A stretch of 64,000 nucleotides of DNA from contig CCSI01000001.1 of assembly GCA_000756795.1 (NCBI GenBank), positions 62,001-126,000 of the forward strand, in the 5' to 3' direction. This stretch comes from Qipengyuania vulgaris. Lineage in GTDB: Bacteria; Pseudomonadota; Alphaproteobacteria; Sphingomonadales; Sphingomonadaceae. A model generated the notes under the pieces. It had not been told where the DNA came from. It was given only the letters and a program-made list of their open reading frames with translations, and did not search any database. Shown here one piece after another: positions 8,161 to 17,382 of the stretch (position 1 is its first letter; each line of letters opens with the position of its first letter). The position numbers were made by a program, and so were the translations under genes.

Positions 8161-8219
8161 AGCACGCGCTTTCTTAGGCCTTGCGCCCTGACTGCAAAGC
8201 GTGACAACGCGGGATTGCT

Positions 8220-8792
8220 TTGTCCCGCCTTCTCGCTTCACGATATCTGCTTTGGCTCATCCTTGCGCTGCCCGGCCTGTGGCTAGCGGGGCGCTGGCAA
8301 TTCACGCCTGACGAATATGGTTATGGCCATGCGATAGCCGATAGTGGCGACTGGGCGGCATGGCTGCTGATGGTGACCCTGGCGATCACGCCCTTGCGGC
8401 TGCTGTTCCGCAAGTCGGCGGTGGCTAAATGGCTCGTGCGCCATCGCCGCGACCTGGGGGTGGCCAGCTTCGCCTATGCGCTGCTGCACACCGGAATCTA
8501 TCTCTGGAAGAAGGGCACACCGGAGCTCGTGCTGGCGGAGATTAGCGAGGGCTTCATCCTCGCAGGCTGGCTCGCCTTTGCGCTGTTCCTGCCCCTGGCC
8601 CTCACTTCGAACGATGCTTCGATGCGGGCGCTCAAGCGGTCATGGAAGATTTTGCACCGGCTGGTCTATCCGGCTGCGGTGCTGACCTTCCTGCATTGGG
8701 TCTGGTCGGCCTTCGACCCGACCACGGCGTGGATACACGTGGGTATCCTCGCCGCGATCGAGGGTCTCAGGATCTGGCTGCAACGCCGTTAG
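8220..8792 (+). CDS. msrQ: MsrQ-like ferric-reductase-fold haem membrane protein
   Basis: MsrQ is the haem b membrane subunit that feeds electrons to the periplasmic methionine sulfoxide reductase MsrP. The 190-residue protein has about five to six membrane helices and conserved haem-binding histidines in RHRRDLGVASFAYALLHTG and ILHRLVYPAAVLTFLHW, with the FTPDEYGY signature-like N-terminal loop. The start is a TTG at 8220; no ATG or better GTG fits. No msrP is adjacent, so the partner must be encoded elsewhere, or the protein may serve another acceptor. It ends overlapping the convergent lipoprotein gene by four bases. Confidence 0.8.
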   Translation: MSRLLASRYLLWLILALPGLWLAGRWQFTPDEYGYGHAIADSGDWAAWLLMVTLAITPLRLLFRKSAVAKWLVRHRRDLGVASFAYALLHTGIYLWKKGTPELVLAEISEGFILAGWLAFALFLPLALTSNDASMRALKRSWKILHRLVYPAAVLTFLHWVWSAFDPTTAWIHVGILAAIEGLRIWLQRR

Positions 8793-9289
8793 AGCGTCAC
8801 ATACTGGCGGAAGCGCGCCACTTCGGCTTCGTCGACATACTTGCCGATTTCGCGGTCGAATTCGTCCATGTCCGCATAGGGGCGGTATTCCATGAACTCA
8901 TGCTCCATCTTTTCGGTCATGCCGGGGATGAGCTTGATGTCGGCCTCGCTGGCGGTGTTGAGGTTGACCGGCACGAACAGCGTTTCGCGGACAGTGGCGG
9001 CTTCTTCTTCGCTGAGGCTGGCCATCAGCACTTCGTTGAAAGCGCTGGCGCTATCGTAGGGCTGGCCGGCAATAATGGCTTCGGCCAGTTCGGGGGTCAC
9101 GCCTGCCATGCCGGCGAGCTGTTCGGCAGTCACGGTGCTGGCGTCCATGACAGCAGTGGTAGCGGCGGTCGTGTCTTCGGCAGGAGCCGCGGTTTCGGTG
9201 TCTTCGACAACGTCCTCTTCGGCGCCGGAGCAGGCAGCGAGGGTGAGGGCGGTTCCGGCAAGGGCAGCGGCGGCAACAAGTTTACGCAT
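8789..9289 (-). CDS. Lipoprotein with duplicated ComEA-like helix-hairpin-helix
   Basis: A 166-residue lipoprotein: signal ending LAAC (Cys20), an acidic Thr/Ala-rich linker to about residue 47, then two HhH-like units. The second (VNLNTASEADIKLIPGMT) matches the ComEA-type motif; the first (MDASTVTAEQLAGMAGVT) looks like a diverged copy, and each is followed by a similar helical tail. ComEA-type HhH domains bind DNA nonspecifically, but here they would be tethered to a membrane outside the cytoplasm and may instead bind protein. No competence genes are adjacent. Confidence 0.75.
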   Translation of the reverse strand: MRKLVAAAALAGTALTLAACSGAEEDVVEDTETAAPAEDTTAATTAVMDASTVTAEQLAGMAGVTPELAEAIIAGQPYDSASAFNEVLMASLSEEEAATVRETLFVPVNLNTASEADIKLIPGMTEKMEHEFMEYRPYADMDEFDREIGKYVDEAEVARFRQYVTL

Positions 9290-9377
9290 AAATGTTCCTC
9301 TTATTGATAAGCGTTCGCATTAGCATCTTTGTGCTTGATGGACAGGGTTTTCTGTCCAGCCCATCGGGTGGGCAGGC

Positions 9378-9905
9378 TCAATGTTCCGGCCCAAGCTCCG
9401 GGTCGAGGTCGCGCGGGCGGGCGAAATGGACGAGCGTGCCGCAGCCTTCCTTGAGGTCTGCCCAGTCGTCGATGTCGAGTTCGAACACGGCGAAGGCGGC
9501 GGTGGGGAATTTGACCTTGGCTTCGTCGAAAAGGTCATTTTCGTTCTTGGGCGCGACCAGTTCGAACACCATGTCGCCGAAGCCAGGGTTGTGGCCTGCC
9601 AGAAGCAGCGCCTCGGCATCGCCGCCCTGTTCGCTGATGACATCGCAAATCGTCTCGGTCGAGGCGAGGTAGAGGCTGTCCTCCCACTGCGGCTCCGGCC
9701 CGATGGCGGCTTCCTCGAGCGTGATTTTTACGCGCTTGGCGGGGCTGGCGATGAGCTTGTCCCACTTGATGCCGTGGTCGCGGATATGCGCGCCGATGAG
9801 CGCCGCACCCTTGCAGCCGCGCGCATTGAGGCCCCGGTCGAAATCGCGCTTGTCGCTCTGTCCCCAATCGGACTTGGCATGGCGCAACAGGCCGAGGACT
9901 TTCAC
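9378..9905 (-). CDS. SixA-like histidine phosphatase
   Basis: A 175-residue member of the histidine phosphatase (phosphoglycerate mutase-like) superfamily. The catalytic motif is LLRHAKSDW near the N-terminus (RHxK variant typical of SixA), with the second catalytic His in LLLAGHNPGFGD and an Arg in SPAKRVKIT. SixA removes phosphate from His-containing phosphotransfer domains or PTS proteins. The context, beside a lipoprotein and a hydroxylase, does not identify the substrate. Confidence 0.88.
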   Translation of the reverse strand: MKVLGLLRHAKSDWGQSDKRDFDRGLNARGCKGAALIGAHIRDHGIKWDKLIASPAKRVKITLEEAAIGPEPQWEDSLYLASTETICDVISEQGGDAEALLLAGHNPGFGDMVFELVAPKNENDLFDEAKVKFPTAAFAVFELDIDDWADLKEGCGTLVHFARPRDLDPELGPEH

Positions 9906-10015
9906 TTGGGGTCGATCTCCATGGCGAGGGCTGGCTGATACATAGCGACGCTAGGCAGCGTGGCAACTGCCGCCTCGAATACAGGCCGAGAAAACGGGTT
10001 GGGACGAGGCGCGCG

Positions 10016-10849
10016 TCAGGCAGCGCTGGCGGGATTATCGCGCTTGGTCCGGCGTTGAATCAGCGGCTTGGCGACGGCGCGAAAGCGCTCTTTGTACTGC
10101 GGGTGCTCGGTGCCCATCCAGCGATCCCACCAGGTGAAATAGAAGCCGAAATTGTGATTGCCGCCCGAATGGTGGAGGTCGTGATGCGTGGTCGTGCTGA
10201 TCCAGTCGGTCCACTTGCTGTCGACCCAGCCAGCGGGATGAATTTCGACCCCTGCATGCTGCATCACGTTGCGGCTGATCTGGATCCAGATGAAGAGCAG
10301 CAGCGCGAGGCCGGTGAAGGCAAAGCCCATCAGGCTTGTGACCAGCAGGAAGAGCGGCATGAACGCCGCCTCGATAATCGCTTCGATCCAGGTGAAGCTG
10401 TAGGCGGTGAAGGGGGTCGGCGTGCGCGACTTGTGGTGGTGCAAATGGACTGGCCGGAACAGCAGCTTGGAATGCATCCCCCGGTGGGTCCAGTAGAACC
10501 ACGCATCATGCGCCAGGATGATCGCCGCCGCCTGCACCAGTACGAGCCAGAGCGGGAATTCGTTCACCTCGAACTTGATGATGCCAACCCTGCTGAGCGC
10601 GAGGGTGGCGAGCGTGGTTACGCCGAAGAAGAACACCGTGCGCAGCGAGGACAGAATCTCGCGCGCATAATCGTGGCGCGTGGCGCGGCGCGTCTGGATG
10701 CGGCGGTTCTCGGACCAGAGGCGGAAGATGAGGAGGAAGCCGAACATCGCGCCTGCGGCAATGGCGTAGCGCGAGAAGTCGAAATACATCACGCGCATGA
10801 TGTGGTCGGAGACGAGCGCGAAGACCGTTTCAGAACCCTCGGTTTGCAA
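10016..10849 (-). CDS. Sterol desaturase/fatty acid hydroxylase family membrane protein
   Basis: A 277-residue integral membrane di-iron protein. It has about four to five hydrophobic segments and the three histidine clusters of the family: HDAWFYWTH, HLHHH and HHDLHH, which hold the di-iron centre. Family members hydroxylate or desaturate fatty acids, sterols or carotenoids. In carotenoid-bearing Erythrobacteraceae a lipid or carotenoid substrate is plausible but is inference only. An alternative start at the ATG that begins MRVMYFDFSR would shorten it by 17 residues. No related pathway gene lies beside it. Confidence 0.85.
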   Translation of the reverse strand: MQTEGSETVFALVSDHIMRVMYFDFSRYAIAAGAMFGFLLIFRLWSENRRIQTRRATRHDYAREILSSLRTVFFFGVTTLATLALSRVGIIKFEVNEFPLWLVLVQAAAIILAHDAWFYWTHRGMHSKLLFRPVHLHHHKSRTPTPFTAYSFTWIEAIIEAAFMPLFLLVTSLMGFAFTGLALLLFIWIQISRNVMQHAGVEIHPAGWVDSKWTDWISTTTHHDLHHSGGNHNFGFYFTWWDRWMGTEHPQYKERFRAVAKPLIQRRTKRDNPASAA

Positions 10850-10912
10850 AGCCGCCTCTTACTCTTCCGAATGCAGGATGCGCCCTAAAGAGCCGCTTTG
10901 CAACTGACGGTT

Positions 10913-13675
10913 TTACTTGCTTGCCGCGTCAGTATTCTCGGGCTCTGTTTCAGACGACGATTGGTCGAGACCCGCTGCAACCCGCGCTAGAGCTTCGTCG
11001 AGAGTGACGCGGTGGACAGGCGTGCCTTCCGGGAAGGCGGACAGGAGGCGGCTCGGAAAAGCGGGCGACAGCACCACGAAGTGCCCCGCATCGTCCTTGC
11101 TGCGGATGAGGCGCCCGAAAGCCTGCGCAAGGCGAGCGCGGATGATGCGGTCGTCATAGCGCTGGGCGCCGCCTGCCTGTTCGGCGGCGGCAGCGCGGCG
11201 GGCGCGGTGGAGGATGGTGGGGCGGGGCCAGGGCACGCTTTCCATGACCACGCAGCGAAGCGAACGGCCCGGTACGTCCACCCCATCGCGCAGGGCATCG
11301 GTGCCGAGTAGGCTGGCGCGGGCATCGTCGCGGAATATATCGGTCAGCGTGCCCGTGTCGATAGGGTCGACGTGCTGCGCGAACAGCGGCAGGCCGGCAC
11401 GCGCCAGCCGGTCGACGATGCGGCCATAGACCGCGCGCATTCGGCGGATTGCGGTGAAGAGGCCGAGGACGCCGCCGTCGCTCGCCTCGATCAGCCGAGC
11501 ATAGGCGCCCGCGAGCGCAGGGATATCGCCGCGCTTGATAGCGGTGACGATGAGCACCTCGGCGCGGCCCGCGTAATCGAAGGGGCTTTCGGCCTGCGTG
11601 GTCTTGGGCAGCAGTTCCAGATGCGGCGTGCCGCTCTTGGCAATCGCGTGCTCCCAGTCGGTACCGCTCTCGTCGCGGTCGGTCAGCGTGGCGCTGGTCA
11701 GCATCACGCCATGCGCGGGTTCGAGGACGACCTGCGCAAAGGGCTTCATCGGGTCGAGCCAGTGGCGGTAGAGCCCGACATCGAATTCGCGCGCATCATT
11801 GCGGTCGACCGCCAGCCAGTCGACGAATTCGGGGTCCGCAGGCCCGCCGAGACGCGAAAGCAGCGCCTCCCATGCGGCAATGAGGTCGATGCGCCACGCC
11901 AAGGAATGCCGCGCCCCCTCGATACGCGCACGGCCCTGTCCGTCGAGCCAGTCGGGTGCGTCTTCCAGCACCGCCTCGAGTCGCCCCCCCAGCTTGAGCA
12001 GCGGCGTGCGGATTTGCGCGAGTGCCTTTGCGGCGGTCCCGGCAGCCTCGACCAGTTCGCCCGGAAGCTGTGCGGTTTCGGTTTCGATGCCGTAGCCAGC
12101 CTCCAGCCCGCTCTCATCGCGCGCAAAGGTGGTCGCGCGGACCTGTGCCAGCAGTGTCTCAAGCGGCCCCGAGGGAGCACCTTCGGCCAGTCGACCCAGC
12201 CAGCCGTCCGAGGGCAGCGCTTCGGCAGCTTCGATGGCCGCCTCCACCGCATCGCCGCCAGCCTCGTCATAGCTCGCGACATCGGCAAGCCGCGCGGCCA
12301 GCCCGCGTCGGCGCCCGCGCGAATTGCGTTCGGGCCCGATTATCCAGCGCCTGAGTTCGATAGCTTCCTGCCCGGTCAGTGCAGCGGAGAAGGTGCTGTC
12401 GGCGGCATCGAAAACGTGATGGCCCTCGTCGAAGACGATGCGCGTCGGGCGGCTGGCGATATCGCGCCCGCGCGCCGCATTGACCATGACCAGCGCGTGG
12501 TTGGCGATGACGAGGTCGGCCTGCGCGGCATTCCTCGCGCTCCTTTCGATGAAGCATTTGCGGTAGTGGGGGCAGCCCGCATAGACGCATTCGCCACGCT
12601 GGTCTGTGAGCGCCGCAATGCCGCGTTTCCTGAACAGCGTGCCGAGCCAGCCGGGCAAATCCCCGCCAATCATGTCGCCATCCTGGCTGTAGGCCGCCCA
12701 GCGCGCAACGAGATGCGCGAGGATGGCGGGTCGCCCCGCAAATCCGCCCTGCAACGCGTCTTCTAGGTTGAGCAGGCAGAGATAGTTCTCCCGCCCCTTG
12801 CGCACTACGACGGGAGGCGAACCGTCCTCGCGCGCGGGCGGCCATGCCCGCGTGCTCTCGCGTCGCAACTGCCGCTGGAGGTTCTTGGTATAGGTGCTCA
12901 CCCAGACCGTGCCCCCCGATTGCTTCGCCCAGAGCGAGGCGGGGGCGAGATAGCCAAGCGTCTTGCCGATGCCGGTGCCTGCCTGCGCCAGCAAAACATG
13001 CGGGCGCTTTTGCCGGTCACGCGGGGCGAAGACATGGCCTGCACCGCGCGCAAACATGCGCTGCCCCTCGCGCCGCTCCGCGCCTTCGCCGGTCAGCCGT
13101 TCGAGATGCGCCTCGATTTCGGGCTCGTCAATGAGCACCTGCGCAGGCTGCGAACGCTCGGGCGTTTCTTCCCACTCGGGCAGGCGGGTGAAGAGCCACT
13201 TTTCGGCCTTCTCGGGCTTGCGGACATGCGGGGCGAGGACATTCGCCCATGGCCAGCGCAGCCGCGCGAGCGATTGCAGGCTCGACCATGCGCCCTCGCG
13301 CTCGGCCCAGTCTTCGCTTTCGCAGGTCGCCACCAGCGCGCCCGCCGCCTGCTGCAGCAGGAGCGGTACGCCCGCGTCATCCTCCGGCTCGTCCAGCCCA
13401 AGCGCGTGGGCGAGGCCCTTAGGCGTCGGGACGCAGAATTTCGCCGGATGCACGAAGGCGAACAATTCGAGCAAATCGAGCCCCGACAAGTCGGGATAGC
13501 CCAGCCTGCTCGCCACCAGCGGCGCATTCATCAATAGCAGCGGCGTATCGGCCGCCGCCATGACCGCCTCGCCCTTGGAACACCCGCGCGTCGTACCATT
13601 CGCATCGCGCAGCCATGTGCCCGCGTGACTGGCATGAAGGGCAGGGAGGGGCAGCGGCTGGCTCACAATTTTCAC
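10913..13675 (-). CDS. DinG-like iron-sulphur DNA helicase
   Basis: A superfamily 2 helicase of the XPD/DinG type, about 920 residues. It has a Walker A region (QAGTGIGKTLGY), a DEAH-like box written DEGHHVFD, and iron-sulphur cysteines in NYLCLLNL and GECVYAGCPHYRKC. The C-terminal helicase motifs are VMLTSATLTD, LLGTDALRDGVDVPG and QAFGRLIRS. Such helicases unwind R-loops, forks or structured DNA 5' to 3'. The N-terminal region (LPALHASHAGTW onwards) belongs to the alphaproteobacterial form. The open frame extends to 13747, but the GTG at 13675 (a second GTG is at 13666) is the most credible start. Intact. Confidence 0.88.
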   Translation of the reverse strand: MKIVSQPLPLPALHASHAGTWLRDANGTTRGCSKGEAVMAAADTPLLLMNAPLVASRLGYPDLSGLDLLELFAFVHPAKFCVPTPKGLAHALGLDEPEDDAGVPLLLQQAAGALVATCESEDWAEREGAWSSLQSLARLRWPWANVLAPHVRKPEKAEKWLFTRLPEWEETPERSQPAQVLIDEPEIEAHLERLTGEGAERREGQRMFARGAGHVFAPRDRQKRPHVLLAQAGTGIGKTLGYLAPASLWAKQSGGTVWVSTYTKNLQRQLRRESTRAWPPAREDGSPPVVVRKGRENYLCLLNLEDALQGGFAGRPAILAHLVARWAAYSQDGDMIGGDLPGWLGTLFRKRGIAALTDQRGECVYAGCPHYRKCFIERSARNAAQADLVIANHALVMVNAARGRDIASRPTRIVFDEGHHVFDAADSTFSAALTGQEAIELRRWIIGPERNSRGRRRGLAARLADVASYDEAGGDAVEAAIEAAEALPSDGWLGRLAEGAPSGPLETLLAQVRATTFARDESGLEAGYGIETETAQLPGELVEAAGTAAKALAQIRTPLLKLGGRLEAVLEDAPDWLDGQGRARIEGARHSLAWRIDLIAAWEALLSRLGGPADPEFVDWLAVDRNDAREFDVGLYRHWLDPMKPFAQVVLEPAHGVMLTSATLTDRDESGTDWEHAIAKSGTPHLELLPKTTQAESPFDYAGRAEVLIVTAIKRGDIPALAGAYARLIEASDGGVLGLFTAIRRMRAVYGRIVDRLARAGLPLFAQHVDPIDTGTLTDIFRDDARASLLGTDALRDGVDVPGRSLRCVVMESVPWPRPTILHRARRAAAAEQAGGAQRYDDRIIRARLAQAFGRLIRSKDDAGHFVVLSPAFPSRLLSAFPEGTPVHRVTLDEALARVAAGLDQSSSETEPENTDAASK

Positions 13676-13863
13676 AATGTCGGGGGCAGAACGAAAAGTA
13701 AACAGAAGCAAGCAGGAATGTGCCAGGAGCCGTTCGGTTTGCCGCAACGGCTCAGCAACTGGTCCCGATTTGAGAATTGTGAAACAAAGGATTTCAACTA
13801 GTTAGAGTTTCCTGAACGCCAGATTACAGGAACTGTGGCAAAAGTGTGCCCGTTTTTAGGGGC

Positions 13864-14826
13864 ATGACGAAACCCGTTTTGAAAGCCGCTTGCGCCCCCC
13901 TTGCGATTGCCGCGATGGCCGCGCTCCACACCATCCCGGCAGCCGCCCAGTCGCAGCCGCAGATCGTGATCGACGTGCCAGACACTCCGACCACGACTAG
14001 CGAACCGACGATCGTCCTGCCCGATCCGGAACCGGTCGCTACCGATCCGGTGCCGAGCCAGTCCGCTCCCGTGACAACGGTTGCGACCGTACCTGAGCCG
14101 CAGGCCGCGACGACCATAGCGCGCAGCACAGCTACGTCATCTCCGGAAAGCCTTCCGGCTACGGTAAATTCCGCCGACATGGTTCCCTCTGCCCCGTCCG
14201 TAACAGCTAGCGAAGTCGCTAATCCTTCGGCAGCACTCCCCGCTGCTGAAGACACGGAAATCGCCGCAAACCGAGCCGAACTGCCGCCGACACCCGCCGC
14301 AATCGAAGATGTTTCGGGTGCTGCCCTTCTTCTCGCCCTCCTGGGGATTGGGGGAATCGCCTTGCTCGGATTTTTCCTGATGCGTCGCCGCAAGCGCGCT
14401 GTTCCGACAATCGAGCAGCCGATTGTAACCAAAGCACATGCAAATCCCCGTCCAGCACTGGAGCGCGAGCCTGAGGTAACTGCTTACGATTTTGCTCCCC
14501 GTCCGGTTGCATCGGTCGAGGCAAGTCCCTTGTTGGCAACGGGCGCAATAGCTGCCCCCGTAGCTCGCAGCGATGGCGCTGCTGTTGAATTGCCGCAGGA
14601 GGTGCCCCCGACCTTCGAAGGCCGCACCAAGCTGCTCAAACGCATGGTCGCCGCACGGCCGGACCGGGCAAACCCGTTCAAATCTCCCAAGGCCCGCCTG
14701 AAGCGTGCGCGACTGATCATGCAGTCGATCGGCACCAGCTTCCACGACCGCAAGCCTCGCATCGACCTTAGCCAATACACCAATATCTGGCCCGAACTTC
14801 GCGGCTGGAGACCTGCGACCGCCTGA
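13864..14826 (+). CDS. Single-pass membrane protein of unknown function with conserved-looking C-tail
   Basis: A 320-residue protein. A Sec-type signal peptide ends near residue 29 (AAAQSQ), followed by a low-complexity periplasmic stretch rich in Thr, Pro, Ser and Val to about residue 145. One membrane helix (GAALLLALLGIGGIALLGFF) is followed by an RRRKR stop-transfer, then a cytoplasmic tail of about 145 residues. The last 60 residues are basic and ordered-looking (RTKLLKRMVAARPDRANPF ... DLSQYTNIWPELRGW). I know no function. An in-frame GTG at 13846 is a less likely start. A hairpin follows the stop. Confidence 0.7.
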   Translation: MTKPVLKAACAPLAIAAMAALHTIPAAAQSQPQIVIDVPDTPTTTSEPTIVLPDPEPVATDPVPSQSAPVTTVATVPEPQAATTIARSTATSSPESLPATVNSADMVPSAPSVTASEVANPSAALPAAEDTEIAANRAELPPTPAAIEDVSGAALLLALLGIGGIALLGFFLMRRRKRAVPTIEQPIVTKAHANPRPALEREPEVTAYDFAPRPVASVEASPLLATGAIAAPVARSDGAAVELPQEVPPTFEGRTKLLKRMVAARPDRANPFKSPKARLKRARLIMQSIGTSFHDRKPRIDLSQYTNIWPELRGWRPATA

Positions 14827-14860
14827 ATCTCTCACGTCCCACCGATGGTGTCGCAGCGGC

Positions 14861-14897
14861 AAGGGCCGTCCTCTCCTAATGTGAGTGGGCGGCCCTT
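14861..14897 (+). terminator. Hairpin after the 13.9-14.8 kb membrane protein gene
   Basis: AAGGGCCG (14861-14868) pairs with CGGCCCTT (14890-14897), extended by two more pairs past one mismatch. Only a short T run follows (TTCT), so it is a plausible but weak intrinsic terminator upstream of lysS. Confidence 0.5.
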
Positions 14898-14969
14898 CTG
14901 CACGGGATCGCTCAATCAGGCGCGCACTTCGCACTTGCAACACGCGTGGGGAGCGGCAAAGGGGAGGGC

Positions 14970-16598
14970 ATGAGCATGACCGACCTTATCGAAGCCGCAC
15001 GTGTGTCCAAGGCCTGGCCGTTCCAGGAGGCGCAGCGGCTGCTCAAACGCTATCCTGATGGCGCGAAGCCGGATGGCTCGCCGGTACTATTCGAAACGGG
15101 CTACGGCCCCAGCGGCCTGCCGCATATCGGCACCTTCCAGGAAGTGCTGCGCACCACGCTCGTGCGGCGCGCCTTCGAGGCGATGATCGGCGCCACGCCA
15201 GAGGACGGCAAGACGCGCCTCGTTGCCTTCAGCGACGATATGGATGGCCTGCGCAAGGTGCCGGACAATGTCCCGAACCAGCAGCTGCTCGAGGACAATC
15301 TCCATCTGCCGCTCAGCCGTGTGCCGAACCCCTTCGACACGGACCACGACAGCTTTGCCGCACACAACAACGCCAAGCTGCGCGAATTCCTCGACCGCTT
15401 CGGCTTCCAGTACGAGTTCGTCGCGGCGAGCGACCGCTATAATTCGGGCGCATTCGACGATGCGCTCCGCCAGGTCCTGCGCAACAACCAGGACATTCTC
15501 GACATCATGCTGCCGACGCTGCGCGAAGAGCGCCGCAAGACCTATTCGCCCATCCTGCCGGTCAGCCCCGAAACGGGCCGCGTGCTGCAGGTGCCGGTGG
15601 AAGTCGTCGATGCCGAAGCTGGCACCATCCGCTTCACCGACGAGGACGGCACTGTCGTCGAGCAGTCGGCGCTGGGCGGCATGTCCAAGCTGCAGTGGAA
15701 GGTCGACTGGGCGATGCGCTGGTATGCGCTGGGCGTCGATTACGAAATGTACGGCAAGGACCTGACCGACAGCGGCGTACAGTCGGGCAAGATCGTAAAG
15801 GCGCTGGGAGGCCGCAAGCCTGAGGGGCTGATTTACGAAATGTTCCTCGACCAGAACGGCGAGAAAATTTCCAAATCCAAGGGCAATGGCCTGTCGATCG
15901 AGGAATGGCTGCAGTACGGCAGCGAGGAGAGCCTCGGCTTCTACATCTTCCCCAATCCCAAGAGCGCCAAGCAGCTCCACGTGGGCGTCATCCCGCGCGC
16001 TGTGGACGATTACTGGCAGTTCCGCGAACGCTTGAGCGAACAGCCGCTCGACAAGCAGCTCGGCAATCCGGTCTGGCACCTTGCGCGCGCCAACGGCGGG
16101 TTCGAGGGCAGCGAGGCTCCTGGGGCGGGCGACAGCCTGCCGGTGACCTATGGCCTATTGCTGAACCTTGCGAGCGTGCTGGGTGCGGAAGCGACCGAGG
16201 CGAGCCTGCGCGATTACCTCGCCAGCTACATCGGGGCGGACCAGATTACGCCCGAACTCGAAGTGCTGATCGGCACGGCGGTCGCCTATACGCGCGATTA
16301 CATCGTGCCGACGCTGTCGAAGCGCGCGCCGGAAGCGAACGAGGCCGAGGCCCTGCGCGCCCTCGATGCCTGGCTCGCTGAGGCCGCCGCCGACACCAGC
16401 GCCGAGGATTTGCAGACGCAGGTCTATGAAATCGGCAAGCGCGAGGAATATGGTTTCGAGAACCTGCGCGACTGGTTCAAGGCGCTCTACCAGACGCTGC
16501 TCGGCAGCGACCAGGGCCCGCGCATGGGCAGCTTCATCGCGCTTTACGGAATCGAGAACAGCCGAAAGCTGATTGCCGAGGCACTCGCGCGCAGTTAA
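14970..16598 (+). CDS. lysS: Class I lysyl-tRNA synthetase
   Basis: Charges tRNA-Lys. Unlike the class II enzyme of most bacteria, this 542-residue protein has the class I Rossmann signatures: PSGLPHIGTFQEV (HIGH motif) near residue 44 and EKISKSKGNG (KMSKS motif) near residue 296. The archaeal-type LysRS is standard in alphaproteobacteria. The start ATG at 14970 follows a GGGGAGG ribosome site; the frame extends eight codons further without support. It appears monocistronic, with a convergent oxygenase gene after it. Confidence 0.95.
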   Translation: MSMTDLIEAARVSKAWPFQEAQRLLKRYPDGAKPDGSPVLFETGYGPSGLPHIGTFQEVLRTTLVRRAFEAMIGATPEDGKTRLVAFSDDMDGLRKVPDNVPNQQLLEDNLHLPLSRVPNPFDTDHDSFAAHNNAKLREFLDRFGFQYEFVAASDRYNSGAFDDALRQVLRNNQDILDIMLPTLREERRKTYSPILPVSPETGRVLQVPVEVVDAEAGTIRFTDEDGTVVEQSALGGMSKLQWKVDWAMRWYALGVDYEMYGKDLTDSGVQSGKIVKALGGRKPEGLIYEMFLDQNGEKISKSKGNGLSIEEWLQYGSEESLGFYIFPNPKSAKQLHVGVIPRAVDDYWQFRERLSEQPLDKQLGNPVWHLARANGGFEGSEAPGAGDSLPVTYGLLLNLASVLGAEATEASLRDYLASYIGADQITPELEVLIGTAVAYTRDYIVPTLSKRAPEANEAEALRALDAWLAEAAADTSAEDLQTQVYEIGKREEYGFENLRDWFKALYQTLLGSDQGPRMGSFIALYGIENSRKLIAEALARS

Positions 16599-16607
16599 GG
16601 CCCTTTC

Positions 16608-17276
16608 CTACACGTGCTTGCGCACGCGGTACCACTTCGTGAGCACGTATTTGGAGCCCTCGATAACCGGCGTGCCGGCGTGCATCGTGTCCTCGTTCGG
16701 CGTGCCGTCGGGCTTGGCGTTGTTCCAGATGACCAGCGCGCCGGGCTTTGGTTCGATTTTTGCGCCCACATGCGTGTAATGCGTGTGCCCGCCCTGGGGC
16801 ACCTTGTTGAGGAAGGCCATGGCGGTCCAGCAACGCTGTCCGCCGCGCTTGCGCTCTTCCTTCCAATAGGGCTGGTCGGTGTAGAACCAATCGTTATGCG
16901 GCTTGAATTCCTGCCCCGGAAGGTAGCGCTGGCCCTGGATGGCCTCGCCGAGGATGGCGGGCATGCCGAGCAGCTTGTCGATGCGGTCCGAGACGCCTTT
17001 CACGAAAGGGTCCCTGGGGTGGAAATTGCCTGACGAAGAGGTGCGGAAATTCTCGATATAGGCCGTTTCGTGCAGCTCGCTCGGCCGCGCGACGACATCG
17101 ATCATGGTGATGAAACGGCGGCATTCGTCGGGCGTGAGAAAGTCTGACAGGACGAAAATTTCGGCCTTGTCAGTGGGGATCTTGTAGATGTCGGGCACGG
17201 CTTCGAGCTTTTCGCGCGTCCTGGCACCGATGCGCTTTAATGCATCCTGGTCGGGAATCGTGGCTGTCTTCGTCAT
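16608..17276 (-). CDS. Prolyl 4-hydroxylase-like 2OG-Fe(II) oxygenase
   Basis: A 222-residue 2-oxoglutarate/iron dioxygenase of the prolyl 4-hydroxylase alpha-subunit type. The iron-binding facial triad is visible as HND in EFKPHNDWFY and the distal His in DTMHAGTPV, with the 2OG-binding Lys in YVLTKWYR eight residues or so later. RQ-rich recognition loops (TAYIENFRTSSSGNF) match the family. The target residue or protein is unknown. The start ATG at 17276 (MTKTATIP) is preferred to one 12 codons upstream. Convergent with lysS. Confidence 0.88.
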   Translation of the reverse strand: MTKTATIPDQDALKRIGARTREKLEAVPDIYKIPTDKAEIFVLSDFLTPDECRRFITMIDVVARPSELHETAYIENFRTSSSGNFHPRDPFVKGVSDRIDKLLGMPAILGEAIQGQRYLPGQEFKPHNDWFYTDQPYWKEERKRGGQRCWTAMAFLNKVPQGGHTHYTHVGAKIEPKPGALVIWNNAKPDGTPNEDTMHAGTPVIEGSKYVLTKWYRVRKHV

Positions 17277-17382
17277 GCATGCCAGTGTTAGCGAAGCGGC
17301 AAGCGCCTGCAAGACGGCATCTTGTGCATTGGATATGCGGCGCTAGTGTTTGCGCAAAATAAGGGATGGGAGCTTTACTGAC

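Noticed and set aside
11372-12766. A 464-codon open frame opposite the DinG-like helicase
   Set aside because: The helicase motifs on the minus strand are complete; the opposite frame has none.
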